This document shows positions 1 through 8,711 of a DNA stretch of 64,000 nucleotides, one piece after another. The notes below the pieces were generated by a model, which was given only the letters and a program-made list of their open reading frames with translations, made no database searches and was not told where the DNA came from. The position numbers and the translations under genes are program-made. Numbering within the stretch: the stretch's first letter is position 1; each line of letters starts with the position of its first letter. Origin of the DNA: Streptomyces bungoensis (lineage in GTDB: Bacteria; Actinomycetota; Actinomycetes; Streptomycetales; Streptomycetaceae); NCBI RefSeq assembly GCF_001514215.1, contig NZ_KQ948856.1:294816-358815 (forward strand), written 5' to 3'.

Positions 1-149
1 GGGACGCCGCGCCCAGGGCCGGGACGAAGAAGCCGGGCCGGACCGGCCGGGCGTCACGCGCGGCCGCGCGAGGCAATCCGCGCAGGGCCCGGGGCACCCC
101 GCCTTCACGCGGGGCGGGCGGAGGGGGCGGGGGTACGAGTGACGCGGCC

Positions 150-935
150 GTGCCGATTCTGATGTACCACGCCGTGGCCAGTGCGCCCAGCGACGCCACC
201 CGGGCCCTGTCGGTCGCGCCGGAGGCGTTCGCGGAGCAGATGGCGCTCGTCGGGGACCTGGGCCTGACGCCGGTGACGACCGCCGGTCTGGCGGCGGCCT
301 GGCGGTCCGGGCGGGGGCTGCCCGCGCGGCCGGTGCTGATCACCTTCGACGACGGCTACGAAGGGGTGCACCGGCACGCCCTGCCCGTGCTCGCCCGGCA
401 CGGCTTCCCCGCCACCCTGTTCGTGACGACGGGCTGGCTCAGGGGCGCCCACGACACCGGCGGCGGCCTCGACACCATGCTCGACTGGCAGCAGGTGCGC
501 GACCTCGCGGACAGCGGTGTCGAGATCGGCGGGCACAGCCACACCCACCCGCAGCTCGACCAGCTCGACGACAGCGCCCTGCACGCGGAGTTGGTGCGCA
601 GCACCGGGATCGTCGCCGCCGAACTCGGCGCCCGCCCGCTGTCGTTCGCCTACCCCTACGGCTACTCCAGCCACCGGGTCCGCCAGGCGGTGCGGGCGGC
701 CGGGTACGCCCAGGCGCTCGCCGTCGGCAACGGGCTCGCCCGCCGCCGGCAGGGGCCGTACGCCCTGCGGCGCCTCACCGTCCGCCGCGGCACCGGCATC
801 GAGGAGTTCGAGCGGCTGCTCCGGGGCCGCGCGCTCGCCCGCGCCTTCGCGGGGGACCGCGCCCTCACGCGGGGCTACGCCGTCGTCCGCAGAGCACGCC
901 AGGCCCGCCGGAAGGCCCTCGGTTCCCGTGTCTGA
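150..935 (+). CDS. Polysaccharide deacetylase (NodB-homology, CE4)
   Basis: This is a 261-residue NodB-type carbohydrate esterase that probably removes N- or O-acetyl groups from a cell-surface polysaccharide. The three family motifs are visible: LITFDDGYEG (about residue 65) with the catalytic and metal-binding aspartates, GGHSHTHP (about 127) with the two metal-binding histidines, and SFAYPYG (about 167). No signal peptide is seen from GTG 150. The frame is open to the window edge without another ATG or GTG, so the true start could lie further upstream. Its last 8 bases overlap the start of the large membrane gene that follows, which suggests translational coupling in an exopolysaccharide operon. 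Confidence 0.85.
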   Translation: MPILMYHAVASAPSDATRALSVAPEAFAEQMALVGDLGLTPVTTAGLAAAWRSGRGLPARPVLITFDDGYEGVHRHALPVLARHGFPATLFVTTGWLRGAHDTGGGLDTMLDWQQVRDLADSGVEIGGHSHTHPQLDQLDDSALHAELVRSTGIVAAELGARPLSFAYPYGYSSHRVRQAVRAAGYAQALAVGNGLARRRQGPYALRRLTVRRGTGIEEFERLLRGRALARAFAGDRALTRGYAVVRRARQARRKALGSRV

Positions 936-3900
936 CACCACGACCACCACCGGCACCACCGCGCCCCGGGCCGCGGCGCCCGAGCGGTCCGGGCGCCGCC
1001 TCCGGCTGCCCGGGACCGGCCGCCCGCCGGGCGGCAGCCCGTTGCTGCGCAACGCCTACGCGCTGATGCTCAACACCGGGATCTCCGCCGTCCTCGGCGT
1101 CGGCTTCTGGCTGGCCGCGGCCCGCCACTACTCCGACTCGGCGGTCGGGCAGGGCTCCGCCGCCATCGCCGCGATGAAGCTCCTCGCCGGGCTGACCGCG
1201 GTGACCCTGGCCGGCGCGCTGGCCCGCTTCATCCCGGTGTCCGGGCAGCGCACCGGCCGGCTCGTCCTGCTCACCTACGCGGGAAGTTCCCTGCTCGTCG
1301 CGCTGGCGGCGGGCGTGTTCCTGCTGACGCTGGACAGCTGGGGTCCGTCGTACCGCTTCCTGCACGGACCCGTGAACGGCCTCGGCTTCGTCGCGGCGGT
1401 CGTCGCCTGGAACCTGCTCACCCTCCAGGACGGCGTGCTGACCGGGCTGCGCAGCGCGCCCTGGGTGCCGGTCGGCAACACCGTGTTCTCGACGGTCAAG
1501 CTGGGGCTGCTCCTCGCCTTCGCCGTGGCGGTCCCGGCCAGCGGGGTCTTCGTGTCCTGGGTCGCGGCGATCGCCACCTCGGTGGTGCCGCTGGGCTGGC
1601 TGGTGTTCCGCCGGCTGGTGCCCCGGCACGTGGAGGCGACCGAAGGCCGCACCCACGCACCGTCGCTGCGGGAGATCGGGCGGTTCCTCGCCGGCGACTA
1701 CACCGGCTCGCTGTTCTCCCTCGCCGTGGTCTACCTGATCCCGGTGATCATCGCCTCGCAGGTCAGCTCCGCGGACAACGCGTACTTCTACATCGCCACC
1801 ACCATCGGCGGGACGACCAACCTGCTCGCCGTCAACATGGGTGCCTCCCTGACCGTCGAGGGCGCGCACGACCCGGCGCGGCTGGCCGCCCACACCCGGG
1901 CGGCGCTGCGGCGGATGGCCCGGATCATGCTGCCCCTGGCGGGCGTGCTGTTCGCCGGCGCCCCGTGGATCCTCGGCGTCTTCGGCACCGGGTACGCGGA
2001 CGCGGCGACCCCGCTGCTGCGCTGGTTCGCGGTCGGCGCGGTGCTGCGGGTGGTGATGGAGACGTACTTCGCGGTGCTGCGCGCCCAGAGCCGCACCGCC
2101 GGACTCGCCTGGCTGCAGGGCCTGTTGTGCGTGCTGGTGCTCGGCCTGACGCTGCTGCTCCTGCCCCGGATGGGGCTGACCGGCGCGGGCGTCGCCGAGG
2201 TCAGCAGCCTCGCGGTGATCGCGGCGGTCGCCGCGCCCCGGCTGCGGCGGACGCTCCGCTCCGCCCCGGCCGCCGTGCCGGAGACGGCGGCACCGGACGG
2301 GGACCTCGCCGACCTGGGGGCGGGCGGGGCCCCGGCCGGCCCGGCGGCGCGCCGGCGCGGACCGGCCTGGGCGCTGGACCGCGACACCCTGGCGCTCGGC
2401 GTCCACGCCGACTTCGACCACGCCGAGCGCCGGCCGGACGTCCGCCCCGGGCCGGGCACCCCGCCCGCCGGCCTGCCCGCGCCGGCGCCGGTCGAGCGGC
2501 GGGAACCGGGCGCCGAAGCGTCCCTGGGCCCGGCCGAGGCGACCCTGCCGCAGGAGGCGTGGGCCGGCGCGGCGGAGGTCGACGCGCCGTTCACGGAAGC
2601 GGAGGTCGGCGGCGCGGCGCGCCCGGACCAGGAGGCCCCGGTCCCGCCCGGGTCCGGGGAGCCGGGTCCGCCCGCCGCTCCCCGCCACCGTCTGCTGCCC
2701 ACCCGCTCCGGTGTCGTCCTCGGCTGTCTCCTCGTCGCCGCGCTGCTGCTGTACTGGGTGCCCGCGCTGCGGCTCGGCGAGGCGGACCTGGACCGGATGG
2801 GCGGGCTCGGGCTCGTCTCCGTTCTGCCGCTGCCGACGCTGGCGGGCGCCGCCCTGCTGGTCGCGGTGTTCGCCTCGCTGCTCTGGCTGCGCCGCGAGCA
2901 CCGGGCGCTGCTGCTGGTCACGCTGCTGGCGACCGTGGTGTCCCTGCACGCGCTGCCCGCCGTGATCGAGACGGAGCCGCGGTTCGCCACCGCCTGGCAG
3001 CACCTGGGCTTCCTCGACTACATCGACCGCACCGGGTCCGCCGTGCCGGACCTGGACGCCCGCTGGAGCTGGCCCGGCTTCTTCGCGGTGGCCGCGTTCG
3101 CCGCCAGGGCGTGCGGGGCCGACGACCTCACGGAGGTCGTCCGCTGGTGGCCGACCGCCGTCCAGCTCGCCTACCTGGCCCCGCTGTTCCTGCTCACCCG
3201 GTCCCTGCGGGCCGGCTGGCGGGCGAAGTGGACCGGTGTCTGGATCTTCGTACTGAGCGGCTGGGTGGGCCAGGACTACTTCTCCCCGCAGGGCTTCACG
3301 TATCTGCTGTACCTCGTCTTCGTGGCGGTCCTGCTCGTCTGGTTCCGCTCCCCCGGCGTGGTCTGGACCCGGGTGCGCCCGGGCGAGGCGGAGGCGGAGC
3401 CCGCCGACCGGCGGCAGAAGGCCGTGCTGCTGCTGGTGCTGATCGGCCTGTACGCGGCGAGCGTCCCGGCGCACCAGCTCACCCCGTTCATGATGCTCGG
3501 CGTCGCGGCCGTCCTGGTGGCGGCCGGCCGGTGCGAACTGCGTGGCCTGCCGGTGCTGCTGGCGGTGCTGGTCGCGTTCTGGGTCGGCTTCATGGCCGAG
3601 CCGTACTGGTCCGGGCACTTCGACGACCTGTTCGGCGGGGTCGGCGGGGTCGGCGGCAACGTGTCGACCTCGGTGTCCGGCCGTATCCAGGGCGGGAGTT
3701 CGGCCCACAAGCTGGTGCTGTACACCCGGGTGCTGCTGGCCGGGTCGGTGCTGGCGTCCGCCTGCTGGGGCTGGTGGCGGCGGCGCTTCCACCGGTACCG
3801 CGAACGGTCCCTGCTGGTGCTCACCTTCGTGCCGTTCCTGGGCTTCGGCATGCAGTCGTACGGCGGTGAGATGGCGCTGCGCGTCTTCATGTTCGCGCTG

Positions 3901-4707
3901 CCGGGCGCGGCGCTGCTCGGCGCGCTCGCCCTCTTCCCGCGCGGCGGTGTGACCGCCGAGGAGCGGGCGAAGGACCGGGTGAGCCTCGCCCCGCTGGCCG
4001 CGCTGCTGGCCGGGCTGCTGCTGATGGGTGGCTTCCTGGTGGCCCGCTGGGGCAACGAGCCGTTCGAGCGGACCCGGCCCGGCGAGGTGGCGGCCATGGA
4101 CTGGGTGTACGCCCACGACCGGCCGACCGTACGGCTGCTGTGGCTGACCCGGGACCCGGTGAACGACGTGACCCCGGCGATGCCGTGGGGCGCCCGGGAC
4201 ATGGAGCGGGTGACGTACGTGCCCACGCGGGCGCCGGCCGATCCGGTGCTGGTGTCGGGCCTGGTCAGGGCGCTGCAGGACGCGGGCCCGCATGCGTATC
4301 TGATGGTCGGCGCCGGTCAGGTCGCGTATCTGGAGCTGGACGCGGGCTACTCGGCGACCTGGGAGTCCCGGCTGGTCCGGAACCTGGAGGCCCGGCAGGA
4401 GCTGACGAGGGTCCTGGTCAACGACGACGCCACCGTGTTCGCGCTGCGCGAGCGGCCGCCGGGGGCGGCGCCGGAGCCGGCTCCGGGCCCGATCGGGCCA
4501 CGGGTGACCTGGACCCCGTGGTCGATGGCGGGCGGACTGGCCGCGGCCGTGCTGATGCTGCTGCTCGCCGCCCGTGAGGTGGTCCGGGTGGCGATGCGTC
4601 CGGGCGAGCGCCGGCTGCGGCTGCTGCGGGGCGGCCTCTGGTTCGCGCTGCCGCTGCTGGCGCTGCTGCTGGCGTCGCTGGTGGAGCGGTTCTGGACCAT
4701 GAGGTGA
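928..4707 (+). CDS. Flippase-like / polytopic membrane fusion protein
   Basis: The protein has about 1259 residues in three parts. Residues 40-445 hold many hydrophobic segments and look like a Wzx/MATE-type polysaccharide flippase (lipopolysaccharide biosynthesis protein). Residues 446-590 form a Pro/Ala/Gly/Glu-rich linker without membrane segments. Residues 594-1259 are a second polytopic domain resembling GT-C-like or O-antigen-ligase-like membrane enzymes, with a charged soluble part near 1050-1180 and a final membrane segment at the C-terminus. The frame is open much further upstream, but GTG 928 overlaps the deacetylase stop by 8 bases and begins a plausible N-terminus. The context suggests export or assembly of a surface glycan. 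The activity of the second half is not recognised. Confidence 0.8.
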   Translation: MSDTTTTTGTTAPRAAAPERSGRRLRLPGTGRPPGGSPLLRNAYALMLNTGISAVLGVGFWLAAARHYSDSAVGQGSAAIAAMKLLAGLTAVTLAGALARFIPVSGQRTGRLVLLTYAGSSLLVALAAGVFLLTLDSWGPSYRFLHGPVNGLGFVAAVVAWNLLTLQDGVLTGLRSAPWVPVGNTVFSTVKLGLLLAFAVAVPASGVFVSWVAAIATSVVPLGWLVFRRLVPRHVEATEGRTHAPSLREIGRFLAGDYTGSLFSLAVVYLIPVIIASQVSSADNAYFYIATTIGGTTNLLAVNMGASLTVEGAHDPARLAAHTRAALRRMARIMLPLAGVLFAGAPWILGVFGTGYADAATPLLRWFAVGAVLRVVMETYFAVLRAQSRTAGLAWLQGLLCVLVLGLTLLLLPRMGLTGAGVAEVSSLAVIAAVAAPRLRRTLRSAPAAVPETAAPDGDLADLGAGGAPAGPAARRRGPAWALDRDTLALGVHADFDHAERRPDVRPGPGTPPAGLPAPAPVERREPGAEASLGPAEATLPQEAWAGAAEVDAPFTEAEVGGAARPDQEAPVPPGSGEPGPPAAPRHRLLPTRSGVVLGCLLVAALLLYWVPALRLGEADLDRMGGLGLVSVLPLPTLAGAALLVAVFASLLWLRREHRALLLVTLLATVVSLHALPAVIETEPRFATAWQHLGFLDYIDRTGSAVPDLDARWSWPGFFAVAAFAARACGADDLTEVVRWWPTAVQLAYLAPLFLLTRSLRAGWRAKWTGVWIFVLSGWVGQDYFSPQGFTYLLYLVFVAVLLVWFRSPGVVWTRVRPGEAEAEPADRRQKAVLLLVLIGLYAASVPAHQLTPFMMLGVAAVLVAAGRCELRGLPVLLAVLVAFWVGFMAEPYWSGHFDDLFGGVGGVGGNVSTSVSGRIQGGSSAHKLVLYTRVLLAGSVLASACWGWWRRRFHRYRERSLLVLTFVPFLGFGMQSYGGEMALRVFMFALPGAALLGALALFPRGGVTAEERAKDRVSLAPLAALLAGLLLMGGFLVARWGNEPFERTRPGEVAAMDWVYAHDRPTVRLLWLTRDPVNDVTPAMPWGARDMERVTYVPTRAPADPVLVSGLVRALQDAGPHAYLMVGAGQVAYLELDAGYSATWESRLVRNLEARQELTRVLVNDDATVFALRERPPGAAPEPAPGPIGPRVTWTPWSMAGGLAAAVLMLLLAAREVVRVAMRPGERRLRLLRGGLWFALPLLALLLASLVERFWTMR

Positions 4708-4725
4708 GGGGCGGAGGGGGGTGGC

Positions 4726-6120
4726 TCAGCGGTCGAGCCACCTCACCTCGTAGGCCCGCAGGCCGATCCGCCTGCCGTCGACCCGGGCGTTGATCGCCCG
4801 GTCCAGGGTGTTGACCACGAGGACCGTGCGGCCGCTGGCCAGCACCCGCACGTCCGGGACGTCGTCCGGGGCGACGGACACGCCGCGGTACCGGGTGCCC
4901 GGCGGGAACGCCCTGCCGAACCGGGACAGCAGGCCGTACAGGGGCAGGGGCCGCCCCCCGCCGGCGGTGCCGGTCGGGGTCCACAGGCAGCCGGGGCAGG
5001 CGGTGCCCTGCTTCCGCTCCGGGTTCCAGTAGAAGGCGGAGCCGGTGCCGCCCTTGGCCAGGGCGATCAGCCCGGCGGCGTGGACGGCCAGGCGGTGCTC
5101 CTCCGACCAGCCCTCGCGGCCGTCGCCGGGGCCGGCGGGCTCGACGTAGTACTCGGCCCACCACAGGGGCAGGTCGCGTGTGCGCCGCCGCACCCACTCG
5201 CTGACGGCCGTCAGCTTGTCGGTGGCCGCGAACTCGTCGGGCAGCGTCCTGCCGTCGTTGGTGTAGCTGGAGCCGTCGACGACGGTGAAGTCGGCGCCCG
5301 CCTTGTGGGTGTTCCAGTAGCCGAAGGCGTCCAGGACCCGCTGGTCCACGGCGCCCCAGGGCCCCCTCAGCGCGGCGGAGGCGTTCCGGTCACCCGGGTC
5401 GAGGCTGTCCATGACCAGGTACGGCCCGCCGACCATGATGCGCCTGTCGACCTTCTTCAGCGCCCTGTAGACGAGGTTGTACAGCCGCGTGTAACCCTCG
5501 TGGTCCCAGCGGCCCTTCGCGTCGTTCCAGAAGCCCTTGAACTCGTTCCAGACGAGGAAGTGGCGCACGTCCGGGTACCGCCGGGCGACGGCCGCTGCGA
5601 GGTCGGCGAAGTCCCGGTAGTGGTCCGGGGTGGGCGCGGTCTCCAGGGCGGCCCGGCTCCAGTCGGTGGCGCCGGCCCGGCCGCCCTTCATCCAGTCCGG
5701 CGAACAGCACAGCGTGATCACGGGGGTCCCGCCCGAGCGGCGGACGAAGCCGATCCGGCGGTCCAGCGCGCCGAAGTCGTAACGCCCCTTCACCGGCTCG
5801 GGGTTGTCGGCGCCCCAGCCCATGAGGGCCTGGTCCTGCGGCAGGCCGCCGTCCCCGGCCAGCAGCCGCTCGACCCGCTCGGTGGCCGCGCCGCCGCCCT
5901 GGTCGGCGCTGTACTGGGTGTGCGTGAAGCCCCAGCCCACCGAGGGCCGCGGGTGCGCGGGCGTGCCGTGCGCGCGGTCGCCCGCGCGCCCGGTGCCCGC
6001 GCCGCCGCCGGGCAGCGCGCCGAGCAGGGTCAGCGCCAGGGCCAGCACGGCCGCGCCCGCACCGAGCAGGGCGGTGAGCCGCCACCGCCGAGCCCCCGAA
6101 CCCCACCCATGACGTCCCAT
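4726..6120 (-). CDS. Secreted or anchored GH39-like glycoside hydrolase (xylosidase-like)
   Basis: The 464-residue protein has an N-terminal membrane segment or signal (residues 15-38, Leu/Ala-rich) and then a TIM-barrel hydrolase fold. The acid/base Glu is probably in VWNEFKGF (E193) and the nucleophile in LWWAEYYVEP (E323), the layout of clan A enzymes such as GH39 and GH5. The frame is open to 6180, but the ATG at 6120 directly precedes the basic signal region, so it is preferred. The gene converges with the exopolysaccharide genes to its left. It may trim or remodel the glycan those genes make, which is inference. The substrate cannot be read from sequence. Confidence 0.75.
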   Translation of the reverse strand: MGRHGWGSGARRWRLTALLGAGAAVLALALTLLGALPGGGAGTGRAGDRAHGTPAHPRPSVGWGFTHTQYSADQGGGAATERVERLLAGDGGLPQDQALMGWGADNPEPVKGRYDFGALDRRIGFVRRSGGTPVITLCCSPDWMKGGRAGATDWSRAALETAPTPDHYRDFADLAAAVARRYPDVRHFLVWNEFKGFWNDAKGRWDHEGYTRLYNLVYRALKKVDRRIMVGGPYLVMDSLDPGDRNASAALRGPWGAVDQRVLDAFGYWNTHKAGADFTVVDGSSYTNDGRTLPDEFAATDKLTAVSEWVRRRTRDLPLWWAEYYVEPAGPGDGREGWSEEHRLAVHAAGLIALAKGGTGSAFYWNPERKQGTACPGCLWTPTGTAGGGRPLPLYGLLSRFGRAFPPGTRYRGVSVAPDDVPDVRVLASGRTVLVVNTLDRAINARVDGRRIGLRAYEVRWLDR

Positions 6121-6229
6121 CGAGGACAACGGTATCGGCGCGGCCCGGGACGCGGGCCGGGTTGGGACCACTCGGGACAAGCGGCGGAAATGCCGTGCGC
6201 CGAGCGCATCGGTGGCGGATCATGGCGGC

Positions 6230-7324
6230 ATGTCTGCCAACCCACACGACGCTCTGCCGATCCGGCTCCACGTCGACGACTCCGACTCGCCCTCCGATGT
6301 CGTCGACGCGCTGTTCCTCGGCCGCTTCGCGACGGGCGAGCAGCCGTACGCGCACGCGGCCAACATCGACCGGGTGCGTGCCGGCGCGACCCTGCTGCCG
6401 GAGGGCGCCCGGGTGCTGCGGGCCGCCCGCGACGACGACCGCAGCGCGACCCTCGCCGAGGGCGAGGGCTGGACGCTGCTGGTGTCCCGCTGGAACCGGG
6501 GCGCGGACGTCACGGTGACCGCGACCAGCGCCGAGCTGGCGAAGTCGGTCCTGGACCGGGCGACCGACGGCGCGACCGACGAGCCGGAACCGCAGCCGGA
6601 GAACGTGACGATGGGCTTCTGGTACGTCTCGCCGCGGCGCGGCCCGCACCGCACCACCCGGCAGATCTCCGCGGGCACCTGGGAGGAGGTCCGGGCCAAC
6701 TACACGGCGCCGGTGGCGGAGGCGATGGACCGGCTGATGAAGACCACCCCCGAGGACATCGCCGGCCGGCTGCTGCTCCTGCACGGCCCGCCCGGCACCG
6801 GCAAGACCTCCGCGCTGCGCACGCTCGCCCGCTCCTGGCGCGACTGGTGCCAGGTGGACTGCGTGCTGGACCCGGAGCGGCTGTTCAGCGACGTCGGCTA
6901 CCTCATGGACATCGCGATCGGCGAGGAGGACGGCGCGGGCAAGGGCCGCTGGCGGCTGCTGCTGCTGGAGGACTGCGACGAACTGATCCGCGGCGAGGCC
7001 AAGCACACCGCGGGCCAGGCCCTGTCCCGGCTGCTCAACCTGACCGACGGGCTGCTCGGCCAGGGCCGCAACGTCCTGGTGGGCGTCACCACGAACGAGG
7101 ACCTGGAGCGCCTGCACCCCGCCGTGGTCCGGCCCGGCCGCTGCCTGGCCCGCATCGAGGTGGACCGGCTGACCCGCCGGGAGGCGGTGAACTGGCTCGG
7201 CACGGAGGAGGGGATCGGCCGGGAGGGGGCGACGCTGGCCGAGCTGTACGCGCTGCGCCGGGGCACGTCGCCCGCGTCGGTGCCGGGGGCGCGCGAGGGG
7301 GCGGACGCGGGGCTGTACCTGTAG
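6230..7324 (+). CDS. AAA-type ATPase with DUF5925-like N-terminal region
   Basis: The protein has 364 residues from ATG 6230; an in-frame GTG at 6212 would add six. The N-terminal half lacks motifs I recognise and fits the DUF5925 region found in front of actinobacterial AAA ATPases. The ATPase module follows: Walker A GPPGTGKTS (about 186-194), Walker B LLLLEDCDEL (about 243-251), a sensor-1-like VGVTTNEDL, and an arginine-rich PAVVRPGR segment. It is CDC48/FtsH-like in the core but lacks protease or membrane domains. The neighbours are unrelated single genes, so the substrate is unknown. It ends 15 bases before the DUF72 gene and may be cotranscribed with it. Confidence 0.8.
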   Translation: MSANPHDALPIRLHVDDSDSPSDVVDALFLGRFATGEQPYAHAANIDRVRAGATLLPEGARVLRAARDDDRSATLAEGEGWTLLVSRWNRGADVTVTATSAELAKSVLDRATDGATDEPEPQPENVTMGFWYVSPRRGPHRTTRQISAGTWEEVRANYTAPVAEAMDRLMKTTPEDIAGRLLLLHGPPGTGKTSALRTLARSWRDWCQVDCVLDPERLFSDVGYLMDIAIGEEDGAGKGRWRLLLLEDCDELIRGEAKHTAGQALSRLLNLTDGLLGQGRNVLVGVTTNEDLERLHPAVVRPGRCLARIEVDRLTRREAVNWLGTEEGIGREGATLAELYALRRGTSPASVPGAREGADAGLYL

Positions 7325-7339
7325 TGCTTTGATGAGGGT

Positions 7340-8110
7340 ATGACCCTGTTCGTCGGTACCTCGGGGTGGCAGTACAAGGACTGGCGGGACCTGGTGTACC
7401 CGGCGGGCGTTCCGGTGCGGCTGTGGCTGGAGGAGTACACCCGCCTCTTCGCGACCGTGGAGGTCAACAACGCGTTCTACCGGCTGCCGTCGTACGACAC
7501 CTTCGCCGCCTGGCGGGTGCGGGTGCCGCCGGACTTCACGGTCGCGGTCAAGGCGAGCCGCTATCTGACCCACGTCAAGCGCCTGAAGGATCCCGAGGAG
7601 CCGGTCCACCGGCTGATGACCCACGCGGCGGGCCTGGGCGACCGCATCGGCCCGGTGCTGCTCCAGCTCCCGCCGACCCTGCGCGCCGACCCGGCGCTGC
7701 TGGACGCCTGCCTGGCCTGCTTCCCGCCGGGCACGCGGGTGGCGGTGGAGCCGCGCCACGAGTCCTGGTGGACGTCCGGGGTGCGGGACGTGCTGGTGTC
7801 GCGCGGCGCGGCCCTGTGCTGGGCGGACGTGCAGGCCCGCCCGGTCACCCCGCTGTGGCGCACGGCGCCCTGGGGCTACGTCCGCTTCCACCAGGGCCGG
7901 GCCCACCCGTGGCCGCGCTACGGTCTCCGCTGCCTGGAGACGTGGGTGGACCGGATCGCGACGACGTGGTCCGACGCGGAGGACGTGTACGCGTACTTCA
8001 ACAACGATCCGGGGGGCGCGGCGGTGCGGGACGCGGTGGTCTTCGCCCGGGCGGCGCGCAGGGCCGGTCTCACGGTGACGCGAACGCCGGAGCCCGCGGC
8101 CGTCCGGTGA
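7340..8110 (+). CDS. DUF72 (YecE-like) protein
   Basis: The 256-residue protein matches the DUF72/YecE family along its whole length. It starts with the typical VGTSGWQYKDW and carries the family's EVNNAFYRLP, FAVKAS-like (VAVKASRYLTH), LLQLPPT, VAVEPRHESW and YFNNDPGG blocks. The family has a TIM-barrel-like fold and no firmly established biochemical role. ATG 7340 lies 15 bases after the ATPase stop codon, so the two genes may form a pair. No signal peptide or membrane segment is seen. Confidence 0.88.
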   Translation: MTLFVGTSGWQYKDWRDLVYPAGVPVRLWLEEYTRLFATVEVNNAFYRLPSYDTFAAWRVRVPPDFTVAVKASRYLTHVKRLKDPEEPVHRLMTHAAGLGDRIGPVLLQLPPTLRADPALLDACLACFPPGTRVAVEPRHESWWTSGVRDVLVSRGAALCWADVQARPVTPLWRTAPWGYVRFHQGRAHPWPRYGLRCLETWVDRIATTWSDAEDVYAYFNNDPGGAAVRDAVVFARAARRAGLTVTRTPEPAAVR

Positions 8111-8147
8111 CCGTCCCGGCCCGGGCGGCGGCGGCCCCGCCCATGGG

Positions 8148-8284
8148 CCACCGGACACGCACGACGTCCCGTAGGCCACCGGGAACACACGACGTCCCTG
8201 GGCCACCGGGAACACACGACGTCCCTGGGCCACCGGACACGCACGACGTCCCTGGGCCACCGGGCACGCGCTACGTCCCGTAGG
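8148..8284. repeat. Five tandem 27-28 bp repeats
   Basis: Five head-to-tail units begin at 8148, 8176, 8203, 8230 and 8257. Each starts CCACCGG and contains ACGACGTCCC or a one-base variant. The units are 27 bp or, for the first and last, 28 bp. The last unit runs into the 3' end of the GntR gene and contains its stop codon, so the array could have grown by duplication of that gene end. There are no spacers, so it is not a CRISPR array. Confidence 0.9.
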
Positions 8285-8639
8285 CCGCCCGCAGCGCGTC
8301 CCGCACCGCGGCCAGCGCCTCCTCCTCGCCCAGGCCCAGCCGCCGCGCCCGCTCCGCGTACGCCTGCGCGGCCAGCGACGCCTCGCGCTCCGCGGCGGAG
8401 CCGGCGGCGGCCACGAACGTGCCGTTGCGCCCCCGCGTCTCGATGACCCCGTCGCCCTCCAGCGCCCGGTAGGCCTTGGCCACCGTGTTCACCGCGAGCC
8501 CCAGCGACTCGGCCAGGGCGCGCACGGTCGGCAGCCGGTAGCCCACCGGCAGCGCCCCGGACCGCGCCTGCTCGGAGATCCGCGCCCGCACCTGCTCGTA
8601 CGGCGGCGCGCTGTCATCGATGTGGATCTTCAGGCTCAC
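8271..8639 (-). CDS. GntR-family regulator, short YtrA-like form
   Basis: This is a 122-residue GntR regulator. The N-terminal winged helix-turn-helix shows the signature APPYEQVRARI, GYRLPTVRALAESLGLAVNT and AYRALEGDGVIETRGRNGTF. Only a short helical tail (about 45 residues) follows, as in the YtrA subgroup, rather than a full effector domain. The open frame continues upstream to 9674 antisense to the GNAT gene, but that is a GC-rich shadow. GTG 8639 gives the standard N-terminus. YtrA-type regulators usually sit next to ABC transporters; none is present here. Confidence 0.88.
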   Translation of the reverse strand: MSLKIHIDDSAPPYEQVRARISEQARSGALPVGYRLPTVRALAESLGLAVNTVAKAYRALEGDGVIETRGRNGTFVAAAGSAAEREASLAAQAYAERARRLGLGEEEALAAVRDALRAAYGT

Positions 8640-8711
8640 AGAGCCGATTGTCCCGCACCGGAGGGAAAATGAGAGGCATACCCGGCGCGTCTGCCCGTAC
8701 GGTGCCTGCCC

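Noticed and set aside
865..4293. 1142-codon open frame on the minus strand
   Set aside because: It is antisense to the polysaccharide genes, has no recognisable domain, and its Arg/Gly/Gln-rich translation is typical of GC-rich shadows.
5390..8260. 956-codon minus-strand frame across three genes
   Set aside because: Low-complexity His/Arg/Gly translation, antisense to the AAA ATPase and DUF72 genes; a shadow.
8148..8284. CRISPR array
   Set aside because: The units are directly adjacent with no spacers and there are no cas genes.
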